Below, one piece after another: positions 12,093-24,900 of a DNA stretch of 64,000 bases. Source of the stretch: Mycteria americana. Lineage: Eukaryota; Chordata; Aves; Ciconiiformes; Ciconiidae. Position 1 is the first letter of the stretch; each line of letters opens with the position of its first letter. The notes beneath the pieces are model-generated. The model had not been told where the DNA came from, did not search any database, and was given only the letters and a program-made list of their open reading frames with translations. The position numbers were made by a program, and so were the translations under genes. The DNA is taken from positions 6,806,062 through 6,870,061 of the forward strand of contig NC_134367.1 in assembly GCF_035582795.1 (NCBI RefSeq). Direction: 5' to 3'.

Positions 12093-12457
12093 TAGGCGAC
12101 CATGGCTATGACAACGCTCTCCCAAGCATGCATCCATTCCTGGCTGCTCGCGGGCCTGCTTTTCATCGGGGTTACAAGCAGAGCACAATGAACAATGTTG
12201 ATATTTACCCAATGATGTGCCACATCCTGGGACTGACACCACAGCCGCACAATGGCACTTTCAGTAACACCAAGTGCTTGCTCGCTGACCAGTGGTGCAT
12301 AAATCTTCCAGAAGCTATTGGGATAGTTATTGGGGCTTTTATGATACTGACTACTTTCACCTGCATTATAATAATCTCAAAGAATAGAGTAGTTCCCCCA
12401 CGGCCATTTTCCCGACTTCAGTTACAATGTGATGATGACGATCCTTTAATCGGATAG
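12093..12457 (+). CDS. ENPP4: ENPP4 coding exon 3: last metal ligand, membrane segment and tail
   Basis: This exon encodes residues 332-452. It opens with the split Leu codon, then GDHGYDN, in which H335 is the remaining zinc ligand expected for the family. A sequon NGT follows in HNGTF. Near the C-terminus a hydrophobic helix ([16 protein letters not shown], continuing CIIII) is the single membrane anchor. A short cytosolic tail ends with PFSRLQLQ and an acidic DDDDPLIG, nearly identical to human. The stop is TAG at 12455-12457. The total coding length (823+171+365) is divisible by three. Confidence 0.97.
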
Positions 12458-13310
12458 TGTGTAGGGGGCCTTGCCTCGCTTGCTAAATAGTGATTTCAGG
12501 AAGGGAGTTTGAACTTGCACTGGATGGCATTCTTTGCACTTTAACGGTATCCGTATAAAATACTGTACAGCCAGATCTTGCAAACTTGTTTGTGTATGCT
12601 ACCTGAGTAGTAGTCCTGTAAAAGTATTTTCAGAACAAAATGGTGAATGGGTGGCGTTCTGCTGGAAGAGATGCTTAATGTAATAATGATGCTTAGTTTT
12701 TCATTCAAGCTTTGAACACTTTCAAAATGAAATTCCAGAGTATGAACTAGCCAGGATAGTCTAAGTGAATTTTAACATTTGTAAATGATAATTGGGTTTT
12801 TTTTGTATTAAATTGACTTCTTTTAGTGTTCTTGTACCTGTATTGGAAAGATCTCTTTTATGAGAGTTAGAAGTTAGTTCTATTTGGACAGTCTATTCTG
12901 GTTTGTTCTTAAATTTGGGGATAGAGGGTGTAGAGAAGATCCTTCTGTTTCCACCCTAAGCCAGCAATATGACAAGAAAACGGAAGTCAGTGAGGAAAGA
13001 ATTGGTGCATATCACTTCTGTTTTGAGCAATAAAGTATGCGGTTCAGCAGTTATAACACTGGGCAGATGGCTCTGACACTTCTAGACATCTGTCTGTGGA
13101 TGACTTGGTTCCACAGTTCCTGCACTTGGAGAGTTGGAATGCTTCTACTTGCTTATCTCAAGGATGTTGGTTTAATCTGAGAATCCTTTGATTACTCAGT
13201 TTAATGGACTGTAGTAGTAAAATTAACTGCTTTTAAACCCTGTGAAAAGTTTTTTCAGGTGTAAGCTGTGCTGAAGGTGTTTTTGTAATAAAGGTGGTTC
13301 TGCCCTGTGT
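12458..13310 (+). other. ENPP4: ENPP4 3' UTR (inferred)
   Basis: Non-coding, AT-rich sequence follows the ENPP4 stop. Its extent is inferred from the AATAAA signals at 13029-13034 and 13287-13292; the second is followed by a GT-rich stretch. A longer UTR is possible. Confidence 0.5.
13287..13292 (+). terminator. ENPP4: Candidate poly(A) signal of ENPP4
   Basis: A canonical AATAAA lies 830 nt after the stop, with GGTGGTTCTGCCCTGTGT downstream resembling a GU-rich element. A weaker competing AATAAA is at 13029-13034. Confidence 0.5.
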
Positions 13311-16230
13311 ACCAGCTGATAATTATCTTTTGAAGGCTGTCATGTGCTAAAAAGCAACAATTGAAAGTTTGACATGCAGTCATCAAGCAAGGATTCCAAA
13401 CTCTTATTTTAAACCCTGGAAATTTAAAGGGAAAAGTTAATTTATTTTTTGAGATAGGATCTGTTATTTGTAGTATCCAAGTTGTATAGATGTAAAGTTC
13501 TGGTGAAGACCAGTGCTAATGGTTCTCTTAATTGAAACTCTTGATTCCTTGTTATTGGTCAAGTCTAGTAACTTGCTATAAAAAAATTAACTTGATTTAG
13601 AAAGCCTTAGTGGTACCTTATCTTTTGGGGAGGAAAGAATGTGAAGTTAAATTGTTAATGCTAACCCAAAAAGAGAACTACAGTTACCAAGTCCTTTTCC
13701 TAGAAGTTTGATGGTTTTAAGAACTGATAATTTGAAGTGAGAGAGCTGAGGTACCTGGTAGCATGCAGTGTGGTTTCTTGTTCACAAGCTCAAATTCAAT
13801 GCAATTTGGTATTAGCCACAGACTACCTTTTAGTGATCCAACTGGGAGGAAGTATGGACTTTGGAGGGAAAGGTTACTTTTAACTGCCCGCTGAAAAAAA
13901 TACATTTGAGTTTTAAAAATGATGTGTGGAAGTTTTACTAATTTTTGTCTTCCTCTCTGAGAATTCTGTTGTACTGATTAAAAACACAATACAAAAACTA
14001 ACCTGTTCTGCTTTTTCTCCCCTTCTTAAACTACTAGTTACTACTTCCTGACTAACACTTTCTGAACTTGAAAGAGGCTCAGGGCCCTTGCAAAATCTGT
14101 ACTGTTACTGACAGTGTCCTGGATTTCAGACTCTTGATATAATAGAGCAATAACTGGACTGAACACAGAAGTCACTCTTTCATCCTGCTGGAAGATTTAA
14201 AATAACTAACTACATACAATAAGAGGTCAGGTTAGTAACTATGAAGTAAATGTTTTGCAGGGTAGAACCTAGGCTTAGAGATGCTGTAAAAGGGAGGATG
14301 CTTGAATTTCTACATTGGAGAGAGTTGTTAAGTTTCTTGTAATTTTACTAACTGTAATTTGCCACCCTCAGAGGGTGGTAGACTTGCTGAGAGGTGCTTT
14401 GCATCGTCTCTATACGGAGAGGCTTGACTCAACTAAGTTCTATCTTTCTGGCAGACTTGATAAGACCAAACTGTGAGGGTTTTTTTCTAGATGCTAAATC
14501 TGATTAGCACAGTATATGTTCCACTCTGTTCTTCCCTTCCTCTTCCTTCCCCCAAATAGCTGTCATACAGTGTGTGACTGACATGCTTTCAGTTCCTCTG
14601 CATCACCATCACAGGCCAGGTGTCAAGGTTACCACCACAATTTTAATTGCCAGAAATTAAATGTTGACTGAAGTGCAATGGCAGCACTCTAATCTGAACC
14701 ACAAATATTGTTACAGATGGGGAAATCCAGGTCTAAATGCATTTCTCCTTCTAGCTCTAGGTAGTAGCCCCTTCTGATAAGAATTGCTACAGGCAACTGA
14801 GCTCCAATGAAACCACAAAGTGAGTGGTAGTATCTAGCAGAAATCCTTATTACCCTCTACTCTTCCTCCCTTTAGTGTTGAGACTAAGCACTGCTATTGT
14901 GGGAAGGGTTTAAAGAGAAAGTTTACCTATTAAGAAATAGGATTAACTGTTTTCCAGTTGCATTGCTAATTATTTTCAATTCCAAAGATACAGTATGGCC
15001 TGTAAGAGTGCTGAGTATTCTTTCTGGCACAATTCTTTGCTGCTGGCAGGGAGGGTTTCAGGGTAGCTCTTGTACTTCCACGATTTCATACAGATCATGT
15101 ACAAATCAAGATAATCTAGAAAAACACCTCTTTTGCCTTAGAGACAAAGTGGATATATTTAAAGATTATTATTTTTACAAGCATTAGTGCCTTAAACATG
15201 ATGAAATATTTCCACTACCTAATTGCAGTCTGTATGAAACACAGTGGCTGACTTCCTTCTGAGCAGCTAATTCAAAACAAGAACATGAAAAGCTGTGGCT
15301 TCCTCCTTCCTCAGAGCTGAGATAAAGGAGATATTCTACAATAGTTTGTGGTAACATTTAATGACTTGCTAAATATACACAACTGCAACATTCATACAGG
15401 ACATATTACTTTAGTTTAAGTTTTAAGAACTTCCCCTGGCATTGAAGTTTAGAAGGGAAGAGGGGAAGTTTGTAACATTACATCCCAGCAGTAAAGACTG
15501 ATGTTTCACTATGTTGACTGCCTCCATAAAGGAACTATCAACACAGGGTAGAGAAGCCTTCAAACATCCACCCGTCTGGGTTTATATGCTTTTTGTCCAT
15601 TAGCACCACAGAAACTGTTCCAGAAGTGAGCTGATTTCAACTAGCTATAGGTCCAAAACACTTGTTTCAGGGGGAGGTTTAACTTGCTATAAGCTGAAAG
15701 AATGTACTGCCTATGAAAATAAACCAACAACATGATGTACCTCCAAGGATCAGACCACAGGGACAGATGTTTGCTTTAATATGCAAGGTACCACCTTTTA
15801 TTGCAAAAAACAGTAATAGAGATTTGTTAACTTAATGTGATTCAGATTAAGATTTCATTACCGAAAGGCCGTCCATTTGCAATGCTGCAGATACCACTAT
15901 TGAATGTACCATTTTCATGTGCTTGCAACAATTTTTGTAGTCTTAACATCTAATAAATGCTTACGTTACCTTTACTGTAGTACAAACGTGCCACTTCTTG
16001 AAAGGTACGTACAGCAGCATAGCATGTACACTCAAGACAGCATCCATGGCCATTATTTAAGCAGGGAAAATTCAGAAGTAAGCCTGTTATATTTGCATTT
16101 TACAAAACAGCAGGATTCAACAGCTGCATGGTTGTCATTTCTTCCCACACATAGCTCAAGATTGTGTTGTTCCACACTTTTGAAAAGTCACACTGCACAA
16201 CCCTTCATTTTATAATAGGCATTTTTGTGC
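13311..16230. other. Intergenic DNA between the ENPP4 and ENPP5 3' ends
   Basis: This is AT-rich and lacks any convincing reading frame. On the minus strand an AATAAA is present at 15802-15797, so a longer ENPP5 3' UTR cannot be excluded. No transposon was recognised. Confidence 0.45.
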
Positions 16231-16252
16231 TTTTTTTTTTTTTGAAACGGCA

Positions 16253-16258
16253 TTTATT
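16253..16258 (-). terminator. ENPP5: Candidate distal poly(A) signal of ENPP5
   Basis: On the minus strand AATAAA is followed by TGCCGTTTC and then an A13 run (plus-strand T-run 16231-16243). This is either a true cleavage site beside a genomic A-run or the fossil tail of a retroposed transcript. Confidence 0.4.
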
Positions 16259-18829
16259 GTAAACAGCATTACTGCAGCTCTTTACCAGGAAAGTCTGGGA
16301 GAATTTTTTTTTATAAAAGAAACTGTATTACCACTGTTGGTAACAGATAGCTGTTATTTCCATATACAGTAGCAAGGTGGGAAACAAGGTCTTTTATATA
16401 AGAACTTTGACCTAAAATTCGTAAGTTCTATCACACTTCCAGTTATTTTTAATGAAGGCATACACTATGCAGAGTACAAGAAATAGTTGGGATGCATATG
16501 AGTTAAGGCCATTCTCCCCCAGCCATCCCCCCCAATTCAAGTTTTTTTTCCAGAAGTCTTTTTAAATGAAGCAAGCACTCAATGCTTGATAGCACTATAG
16601 CAAAGATATATTTCAACTTCAACATTTCCAAACAGGAAGAAACAAAGAAAATGTTTGACATCTCAAAGTGTGCTTCACAGGTCAATAATGGAAGACAAAA
16701 TCATGCAAACTTCTCAGTTTCCAAGCTTATGTTACAAGTAGTGTACAGCATACTCAAATGCACTTTCCAATAAACTTGTTCGTACATCATAAAAAGTATC
16801 ATATATGCAGAAACCAAATCCCACGTGCTCCCCAAACAAAAAGGTAGTCTGAAAAAAATCTCACATCAGGGAAAAAGTTGGTATTTTTCTCCAGTGGCAT
16901 CAGATGTGCTTTCAATTTCATTAAGCGTACACCCAACAACTTAAAACAGTGTTTAACATTGGCTAGGCAAATATCCTAACAAGGTAACTACCCAAGAGGT
17001 ACCTGCAAATACACCTAAGCAATAGAGGAAACATCTTTAAACCTAAACTGAAATACCCGAATGCTGAAAGATTCCTTTCAGTTTTCTACAAAGCTTCATT
17101 TTACCGTCCTCAAAGAAGGGCTTTGCAGTGCAATACGGAACAATGACATCAAGAAGAATTCTCATGTTTGCGTTCCCAATCTATTTTGAATATTATTGTT
17201 CCCAAACTCTTTGCTAGGGGAAACCTACTGCTCTTCCCTTGTTGCATGTTTGGGCAGGTATGCCTAAGTCCCAGGATGACAGAACAACACTGACCAACTT
17301 TGCCCCCCTCCTTAAAATCAAGGGTCACTTTGGCTGATGATAGAACTACGCCTGTCACAACTAAAAAAGGTGGGAGTTTAATGAACCCCTCTGAGATTAC
17401 AGTCCAGTTATTTTTACATCTGCCATAAGCATTGCTATGAAATTACTGCAATAAGAATAATTTCTATTAAAGCAGCATGTTCCAAAGTGAGAAAGTGTGT
17501 AACTGAAGTAGCTACAGGTGAGGATTATAGCATCTCCAATTTTCACTGTTATTCCCTTAACCAGGCCTGTAGATCTTTCTTTAAACACACACTAAGTTTG
17601 TGCTATGATTCGTTTTTAAGTTGCAGATAAGCAAGAAAAGGTGGACTCTGCATCAATTTGCTGTCTGCCATCCACTTTTTGGAAGGTGGCTAGGGAAGTG
17701 ATTAGTAACAATTTAGAGGTTTAGGTTTTCTACTTGGACTTCCCCAGCCTCTCTAGAAACTACCGTAAACATCATTACTGCCTTCATCTTTCAGCTTGAT
17801 AAGCCCCTGCAGCATTCAGTTTTAGCTGGCATCAGCATATTAAACTTAAGACATACCTAACGGTCAGCTCCACCAAGAATCAGCTTTACAGTGTCAGGCA
17901 CAGCGATCCCAGAAGTTTTCCTTCAGTGTTTTCTTAAGAAAATGGCAACGTAGGAAAACAAGGCAGTACACAGAATAACAGTAGAATTGCAGCCATGAGT
18001 CAGATTAAGTTATGCAAGACTTCATACATATCCCCCAAATTAAGGGGCTGTCCTCCAACAGATCTGCTAGTTTCCCATCTTCCTAAAGCTACTATTACAG
18101 CTAGACTTTCAGCATATACCTTAAATTGGAGTATTTCATTGCCTTCCCTCTCAAGCATTCACTGCAACTAGCTGTGGTCTCCGGAAACTTTCCACATTTG
18201 TTTCCAAGACAGTTCAATGCTAAGCAAGTGTCCCCGCCATCACGGAGGAATGCAACAGATTAATTCTGACGCAGCGAGGACCAGACACTTCGTAACAAGG
18301 CATTGTAGAGTCATCAATGAGGCAGCGAGAAGTAAGCTCACTTCTGAACTCGCTTAGATGTCATTTGTTAAGTCTGGAATGAAGTTTAGCAAAACGAGTT
18401 TTGAACTTCAGTTAGTCAGCTTGTTGCAGCTCCTTGCTAGGTCTGCTAGCAACCCTACCGATTGCAGTATTAGACTGTTAGTCACGCCATTAGTTTGACA
18501 GAGCACATCCAAGGCCAAGATGTTCCCATCTTTTGCCCTCTGCTGGGTGCTGTGGATAAAGCAATGAATTGCACTTACAGAAATACCAGACTGAGTATTT
18601 GTGTGAATTTTGAAACAGTTTCTTTCTCCTTCAGGCATTGTACTCAAAAGCAAAGTGCAGAGAAATACTAACTCACACAGGGAGGGGAAAAAAATTCAGC
18701 TTTTAAACGAGTCTGACAACTAGACAACTTTTCTCACTTCATACCATGTTTTTCATACAAACCTTAAGTCAGCAGCTTCTCACCTACCATTTAGGTGAGC
18801 TCATAAAAAACCCCACAATAGCAAGAAGA

Positions 18830-18835
18830 TTTATT
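18830..18835 (-). terminator. ENPP5: Candidate proximal poly(A) signal of ENPP5
   Basis: A canonical AATAAA on the minus strand lies about 1.2 kb after the ENPP5 stop. It would give a shorter 3' UTR. No clear GU-rich element was noted. Confidence 0.3.
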
Positions 18836-20062
18836 GCCCCACACAAAAGAATAAGAGTAATATATAGTTTTGTTGACTCAAAATTAATAATTTTCCCTGA
18901 CAGACTTTCCTCTGGAAGAACAAACTCCAGTCTTACACCTTTTTTCCATATTAAAGTGTGCTTTTTCAGATTTAAGAGCATATATGGCGTAAGATTTATC
19001 TAGCTGTTCCTTAAATTGCATTTCTAACCCTACTCATCAAATTCTAAGGTCCACTCAGACATATCAGATAAAACACAAGACAGCAAGCCAAGCTCACACC
19101 TGAGAAGAGTCTCCAGTAACAGATCTGATGTTACATCCAGTGACAAGCTTGACAGCACTCTGAAACCAGTTTGTACATGTTCCTTAACTGATTCATCTGC
19201 CTTATTCCGAGAGCCCTCTTATCACAGAAATATAAAAAAAAGACTCCATTTGGATATACAGGTGTTGTGCTTGTACGTGTCTTTAAACTGCCAGCCACAT
19301 GGAATTCCTAAAAAATTTAGTCCAGTGTACAGGAAACAATAGAAAAAGTAAAGACCTACATTTACCTAAAATTGTAAAGACCTGTATTTATCTAAATTTA
19401 AAAAAAAAAAAAATCAAGTAGTTTAATGCTGATTGCTAAAGGCAATACCACCTAGATTCATATTTTGGGACTACAATTAATACAGTAGTTTAAAGAAATA
19501 CACTCAAGTCTAACTTTAGACACTTAGCACTGCATGACCCAGCTTAATAATAATGTTTTCTGCAGGATTTAATCCACCAAGCTATCTGTAATGGTGATCC
19601 ATGCAAAAAGCTTCCTTGGGCAGGGAAGAAAAAAACCCCAGAGAAGCCTAGTCACATTCAGTGACTTGTTAGAATCTAAGAGACTTAAACCTCTCAAAGA
19701 AAAAAAAAAGGGGGGGTGGGAAGTTAAATCACCATGTAATGGTCTGTGAAGTGCACCTCAGTTGATGTTATTTCCCTAAAAGTAGCTCAGAATGAGGTAT
19801 TCAAGGTCTATTGTCACTACATGTCTACATACATACACAGCTTTCCAGGTTTACCCAGAATACTTCCAACCCCTGAAAGAAGTGGTTGTAGGGTGAAAGA
19901 GAAACATGCTCTCTCTGCATACCTAGTATGTATGTACTCCAATGTACCAATGGATCAGCATCTGTTTCCTTTTACTCCACATATTTATGCTGATCCACTG
20001 CTATTAATTTTTTTTGTATAAGCTTATTTTAAGCATCCAACAGGAAATAGTACCAAGTGTTA

Positions 20063-20433
20063 CTAATCTTGCAACAGTGGCTGGGCAGCTTCAGTATGTT
20101 GCATTCTCATGGTATTTGCCTGGGTGAGGATAAAATGTTTCACAAAAACTGCAATAAAAACCATAACAAGAAAGCTGCCCAGAAAGACTCCTACAACAGT
20201 AGCATAGGTGTCTGCTCCAAAGGCTACAGGAACTTCTTCAGCAAGTATATCTTTCACAGCGTTGAATGAACCATTGTTTGGCAGTGGGTTAATACCAAGG
20301 AGATGGCACAATAAGGGGTACAAGTCTGTAGCATTCATGACTTCTTTGGTGGCATTCTTTCTGAAAGCAGGCCCAACTGCCAAAAAAATTGGATGCATTT
20401 CTGGTAAGATGTTGTCATATCCGTGATTACCAA
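20063..20433 (-). CDS. ENPP5: ENPP5 coding exon 3: last metal ligand, membrane segment and tail
   Basis: The acceptor is tttatttctag on the minus strand, and the exon encodes residues 334-456. It opens GNHGYDN, with H337 as the final zinc ligand of the family. NAT and NGS sequons follow. Near residues 412-431 a hydrophobic helix (VVGVFLGSFLVMVFIAVFV) is the membrane anchor. The tail ends EAAQPLLQD, matching the human ending AQPLLQA. The juxtamembrane stalk after KDILAEE is about 20 residues shorter than in human ENPP5 (477 residues as recalled). The stop is TAG at 20065-20063. Confidence 0.96.
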
Positions 20434-21821
20434 CTAGAAATAAAAGACAGAAGAAGGTCAATATTCTGAAGTCGCAAAACAAGCACTGAACCTTTTCCTA
20501 GGATTAGCATAATGCAGAAAAAGAACAGCCATCATTTATTCTTGCAGAGGTTTAGAAGAATCATTTTGATCAACAGCACAAATGTCTCCTAGCAAATACC
20601 AAGTCTCAGAACTACAAAAAGAAGATGCCCTAAAAAAAGAATGGAGAGCACTATTTAAAAATGGAGGGGGAAAAAAAAAAAAAAAGGTAAGCTCACACAG
20701 CAGTAACAGCATTGTCAATGGCATGCTATGCTACACCCAAGTTTCCTTGGTTTTCCTCAAGGAAAAAGTCCAACTTTGCAACTGGACCAGATCTCTTAGG
20801 GAAAAAAAAAAAAATCCATGTAGAGATAGACTGTTTGACTCCTAGTAGCAGACAGAACTTAAGCTCTGACTGCTTTGACACTGTCCAATTTTGTGCACTA
20901 TCTACTCATCAAGAAGGGAAAAGTTTACAGATCTCACTAGTGGGTCTCCAGTGGCCCTTCCTTACAGGGGCAATGAACACTCTGAAAAAGTGAATAAACA
21001 TGCAGGCACAAATAACTGCTCTCATCAGCTATCAACACTGAAAAACTTGTTAAGTCTCGCAGGTAATGCTCTTCAGCTTCATAACCAGCAGCAAAGTTTA
21101 AAAGGTTTTCAATTAAGAAACTTCAAGAACTGACCATATGACACCTATATTTTTCCTCCCAGCTAACCAAAAGTTACATTTACTATCTCTATTCTACCTA
21201 TAATAAATCTCAAAACACCAAGGTGAGGAACTTAAAAGTGGGGGTTTTTTTCCTCCAAATCACCTAGAATGCATCTTCTCCTATAAGGTAAATGAAAATC
21301 ACTGGTGTACAGCAACACAATATTCAAAGACTCTTTCTAGCAATAGAACAAGGTTACTATAAGTGTAGGCATACAGAAGTTGAGGACTTTGAGAAAGCAT
21401 TCTTGTATTTCCAACCCAACCCTTCTCCGGTAAATAAATAGTACATGATAAAACAACGCTATTCATCCTCTACTCAACAAGTTCAGTTACAACTTTTTTT
21501 TTTTTTCATCTCTCAGGAAGTGCTTGTCAGTTTGCTAGATTTCGCAAGACGACCTCAAGTACGTGGCCACTAAAACATGTGAATGATCTTATCTCAGTAA
21601 GTTTAATTTTTAGAAACGGTAAGTCCAGTTCCCCCTCCCCTAATAGTAGGGTGCTTCCCATCCCATCAGGAAAAAAAATTATAAATTCTACATACTTAGG
21701 TTTGGAGTTTTCCCTCCCAGTCTTAAAAAAAAAAAAAACCAAACAATTAACATTGGTTGTGACTGGGAGAGAAAGTACCATGTAAGGTCTCTGCAAAACA
21801 CTGTAAAGACAGAATACTTAC
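20434..21821 (-). other. ENPP5: ENPP5 intron 3
   Basis: The intron has a GTAAGT donor at 21821 and an acceptor at 20435-20434. It is AT-rich with several short homopolymer runs (A-runs near 20672 and 20802, T-runs near 21491). No gene or clear transposon was seen. Confidence 0.85.
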
Positions 21822-21998
21822 ATTGAAAACCGTCAGACTTATTATATACAATTTCCCATCCTTTATCAGCCACTGCTAAGATTGGCTGAATTTTACTGTT
21901 GTGCTTGTAATGTAATCTATCTGGAATCTGCTCCTTTTTATATACAGTCATGTTGGGATGAGCATTGGCCAAAGCTTCATATACTTCATCCAGTTTGC
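21822..21998 (-). CDS. ENPP5: ENPP5 coding exon 2
   Basis: This 177-nt exon encodes residues 275-333: [20 protein letters not shown], then a lysine-rich stretch and [15 protein letters not shown]. It follows human ENPP5 closely. It is the paralogue of ENPP4 coding exon 2 with the same splice phases (G|GC at the start, T|GTAAGT at the end). A sequon NMT is present. Confidence 0.95.
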
Positions 21999-24900
21999 CT
22001 TCAAACAAACAAAAGAAACAAAAGACAAAACTTAAACATACCAATATGTTTACTGAACTCATCAGTAGTTTAAATACAACTGAAAGAAGATGGCAAAAAG
22101 CACTTCCCCAAAAGCTAATTATAGCTGTAAGAGACAACAGTGGATTACAATGCGCACAGAAGTTACTGTGAGAAATCCAGAGCATCATTCACAGCTGGCG
22201 TCGAACTTCACAGCCTATTCCTAAGCAGTAAGTGCCTTGCTAATTTTAGGAAAAACCCCTCATTTCATAGTTATCAGAATATAAGCTTCTCACAAGAATG
22301 AGTTAGAAGGCATTCAGTTAAGGCTCACGGAAAAGAAACCAGCTCCTCCTAGCTCCATGCAAAGCTTGACAGCAAGGAGATAGCTCCTAAACCTATGAGG
22401 TAATGTGCGCATTAAGGCCGTATTCTGTCTTCCCCCCAGTTGGCTATGATGACAAGCGACACTTTTTATTTATTTTAAAGCAGTTTAATTGTTAGTTGCT
22501 TTCTTTAAAAGGCCAAAGAGAGCAGCCACTTTGTTTCTTGGCATCTCTGAAAACTTATTTGTGAGTGAACCCAACTATTTATTTCTCCCAGATGCTCCAA
22601 TAAACAGCTACTTATTTGACCTCATTTGATTCCCAGTTTTGATCTTCTACCATTTTGATGACAAGTTTAGCCAATTTAGAAAGAGTAGCTCATTTGTTTC
22701 TATGCACCATGTAACATCACAGTATTAGTAATTAATTGCCTAGGGATAAGCAAAACTAGCTTGCATTAATCTTTCAACAGAAGCCCTCAGGTCACAGTCC
22801 AGATGCCACTAACACGTTAGGAGCTGTACAAAAATTGCAGAGGCCTTAAGCAGGGAACACACGACAAACACACGAAGGGACAGGTTGGACTGGCAGATCA
22901 AGATGGCACTTTTGGTCCAGAACTGTCAGCCACTCTGTGTATTCAATAACAGCTAACAGCACTACCTTTGTGTTCTTAGTGACTAGGGAAAGGAAAGGAG
23001 CAGACATCTACTGCAGAGTGAGCATAAAACCTCAAAAGCTGTACTAACACTACCAAATAAATAGGCATTTTCCACCCCCAATTTTTTTATTTGCTTATTT
23101 CCAGTTCCTGAGCTTTTCTTTCCAATAAAAGTCACTGAACAGTCAGAAAGCAGTTGGACAAGCTGCAACACCAGTGCACAGAAAGGAGGAACCAGGACAC
23201 GCAGAGAGGAACACAAAAGCAAGTTCAGGAACCTACATCTGAGCAAGTTTCTTTGATATCCTCCCCCTGCCCCTTTTCAGCACAGGTTCCTATTGAGGGC
23301 TATACATGTACCTAACAGACTTCTGTTACAGCCCAACTAACTCAGCTCCATGACTTAAGTACTTTGTGCTACACACATGCACAAGTCAGCTGGACAGCTG
23401 AGTTCACAGCTAGTGTCTGCAGGCCAGTTTCAGCGCTACACGGTCTGAAGCACGGTTGGAAGATGTTTACATTTTCTTTGTGGCCAACACTGCTGTTTTT
23501 AGCAGATGAGTGGAATTTAAGCACATCCTGTCATTCTGACTTATCATTTCTCGCTAGTTCTACCTTCACAGCTAGCTGTACATCCTGCAGCGGGTGTTCC
23601 TGTGAGTGAGCTCTTCTCTGCCTATCTGTCCCAAGAAACGATCGCCTTGATTACCACAAGAACAAGTGCTTAGTTTGACCTGAGACACCACCTGAGGATA
23701 AACCAAGGATAAGATCTGGTCTAACATTTTCAGCATGCATGGAGTTTTGAATATATCTCAGGAAAAAAAAAAAGTTTGGGAGGAGGTGCCCAGTGTCTTT
23801 AAAGAAACCGTCTTCGTTTTCTCCCTCAGTTCCTAGGATCCAGTATAGAAATTCTGGAGGAAAACTGGAAATAGATTAATATATAATGTTTCTTATCTAA
23901 AATTGGCATAAAAAAAGAATCACTAAACTTAAGAAATATAATAAAGGTCAAGATGAGACAGCAAAAGTACAGATACGATATAGTTACAGCAACAAGGGAC
24001 TCCAATCTAGCATTTCTAGGACTATATTAGTAACAAAATTAATTTTGTGATGCCACTTTTTTATATGGGATAACAGGGAGGAGAAGCCCCAAATACAGCA
24101 AACTATGATTTTACACTAAATTAATTACTTGAATTAATATATTAAATGCAAGAAAAAGGCCAGTATCATCACCTGTGCTACAGGTACCATCTTTGTGAAC
24201 ATATAATTAGTTCCACCCACACTGTACACAAGCATAGTTAAATAATGGCTTTAATCCATCTCTCAGGGAAGAAATATGCAGCCAAACAGTTAAAGTAGCA
24301 GAATTCACTGCATTTTCATGCATTCAAAATTTTTCTCAATGTCTCACTAAGTTTTACCATTCCCTTGGTTTAAGCAAGACAAATGGAATAACTGTTGAAG
24401 AATCAGTCATGTACTTAAGTATAAGTTATTTCATAGCTAAACTGAGAATGAAGCTCATTGCTTTATAATAAAAATTACAGCTGGTAACATGGAAGGAAGG
24501 AATTTTAGCCGTGCTCAAAACTAATTCTTGTTTATTGGTAGTGTAATAAATATCTGAACCTCTGAGCAAAACCAAATCCAAGCTATTTCTGAAATCTATT
24601 GAAATGGCTTTTTTACTGTGCTGTCATCTAATTGTTGCAGATATACTATTTCTTTTCAGCATTCAGCAGACAGGAGAATCAGGTTACGCATCTTCCAGTT
24701 CTCATTTACTGCATTAGGGATGTTTTAGTGCTAAAGTTTACTTTTACTACTCCCTTTATTTGGTAATGAGAACATCCTAGTCAACCATATTTGTCTCCAT
24801 TAGGATGGACTCCCAAACTCGACTCTTCTATCACCACTGAGAGAAACAGCGCCCAGCTACAAACACCTGAGTGCACTCAGGCAGCAAGTGATCTCAGTTT

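Larger units (their letters stand above)
16244..20062 (-). other. ENPP5: ENPP5 3' UTR (candidate, long form)
   Basis: From the ENPP5 stop, the minus strand runs about 3.8 kb without a credible coding frame to an AATAAA followed 9 nt later by 13 A. A shorter UTR could end at the AATAAA at 18835-18830. Open frames inside (for example 18746-19003, 19746-20021) are chance frames. The choice between ends needs transcript data. Confidence 0.4.

Noticed and set aside
22860-22920. Possible CR1 tail (GGTTGGACTGGCAGATC)
   Set aside because: Only one short landmark matches, and the required tail repeats and upstream landmarks are missing.
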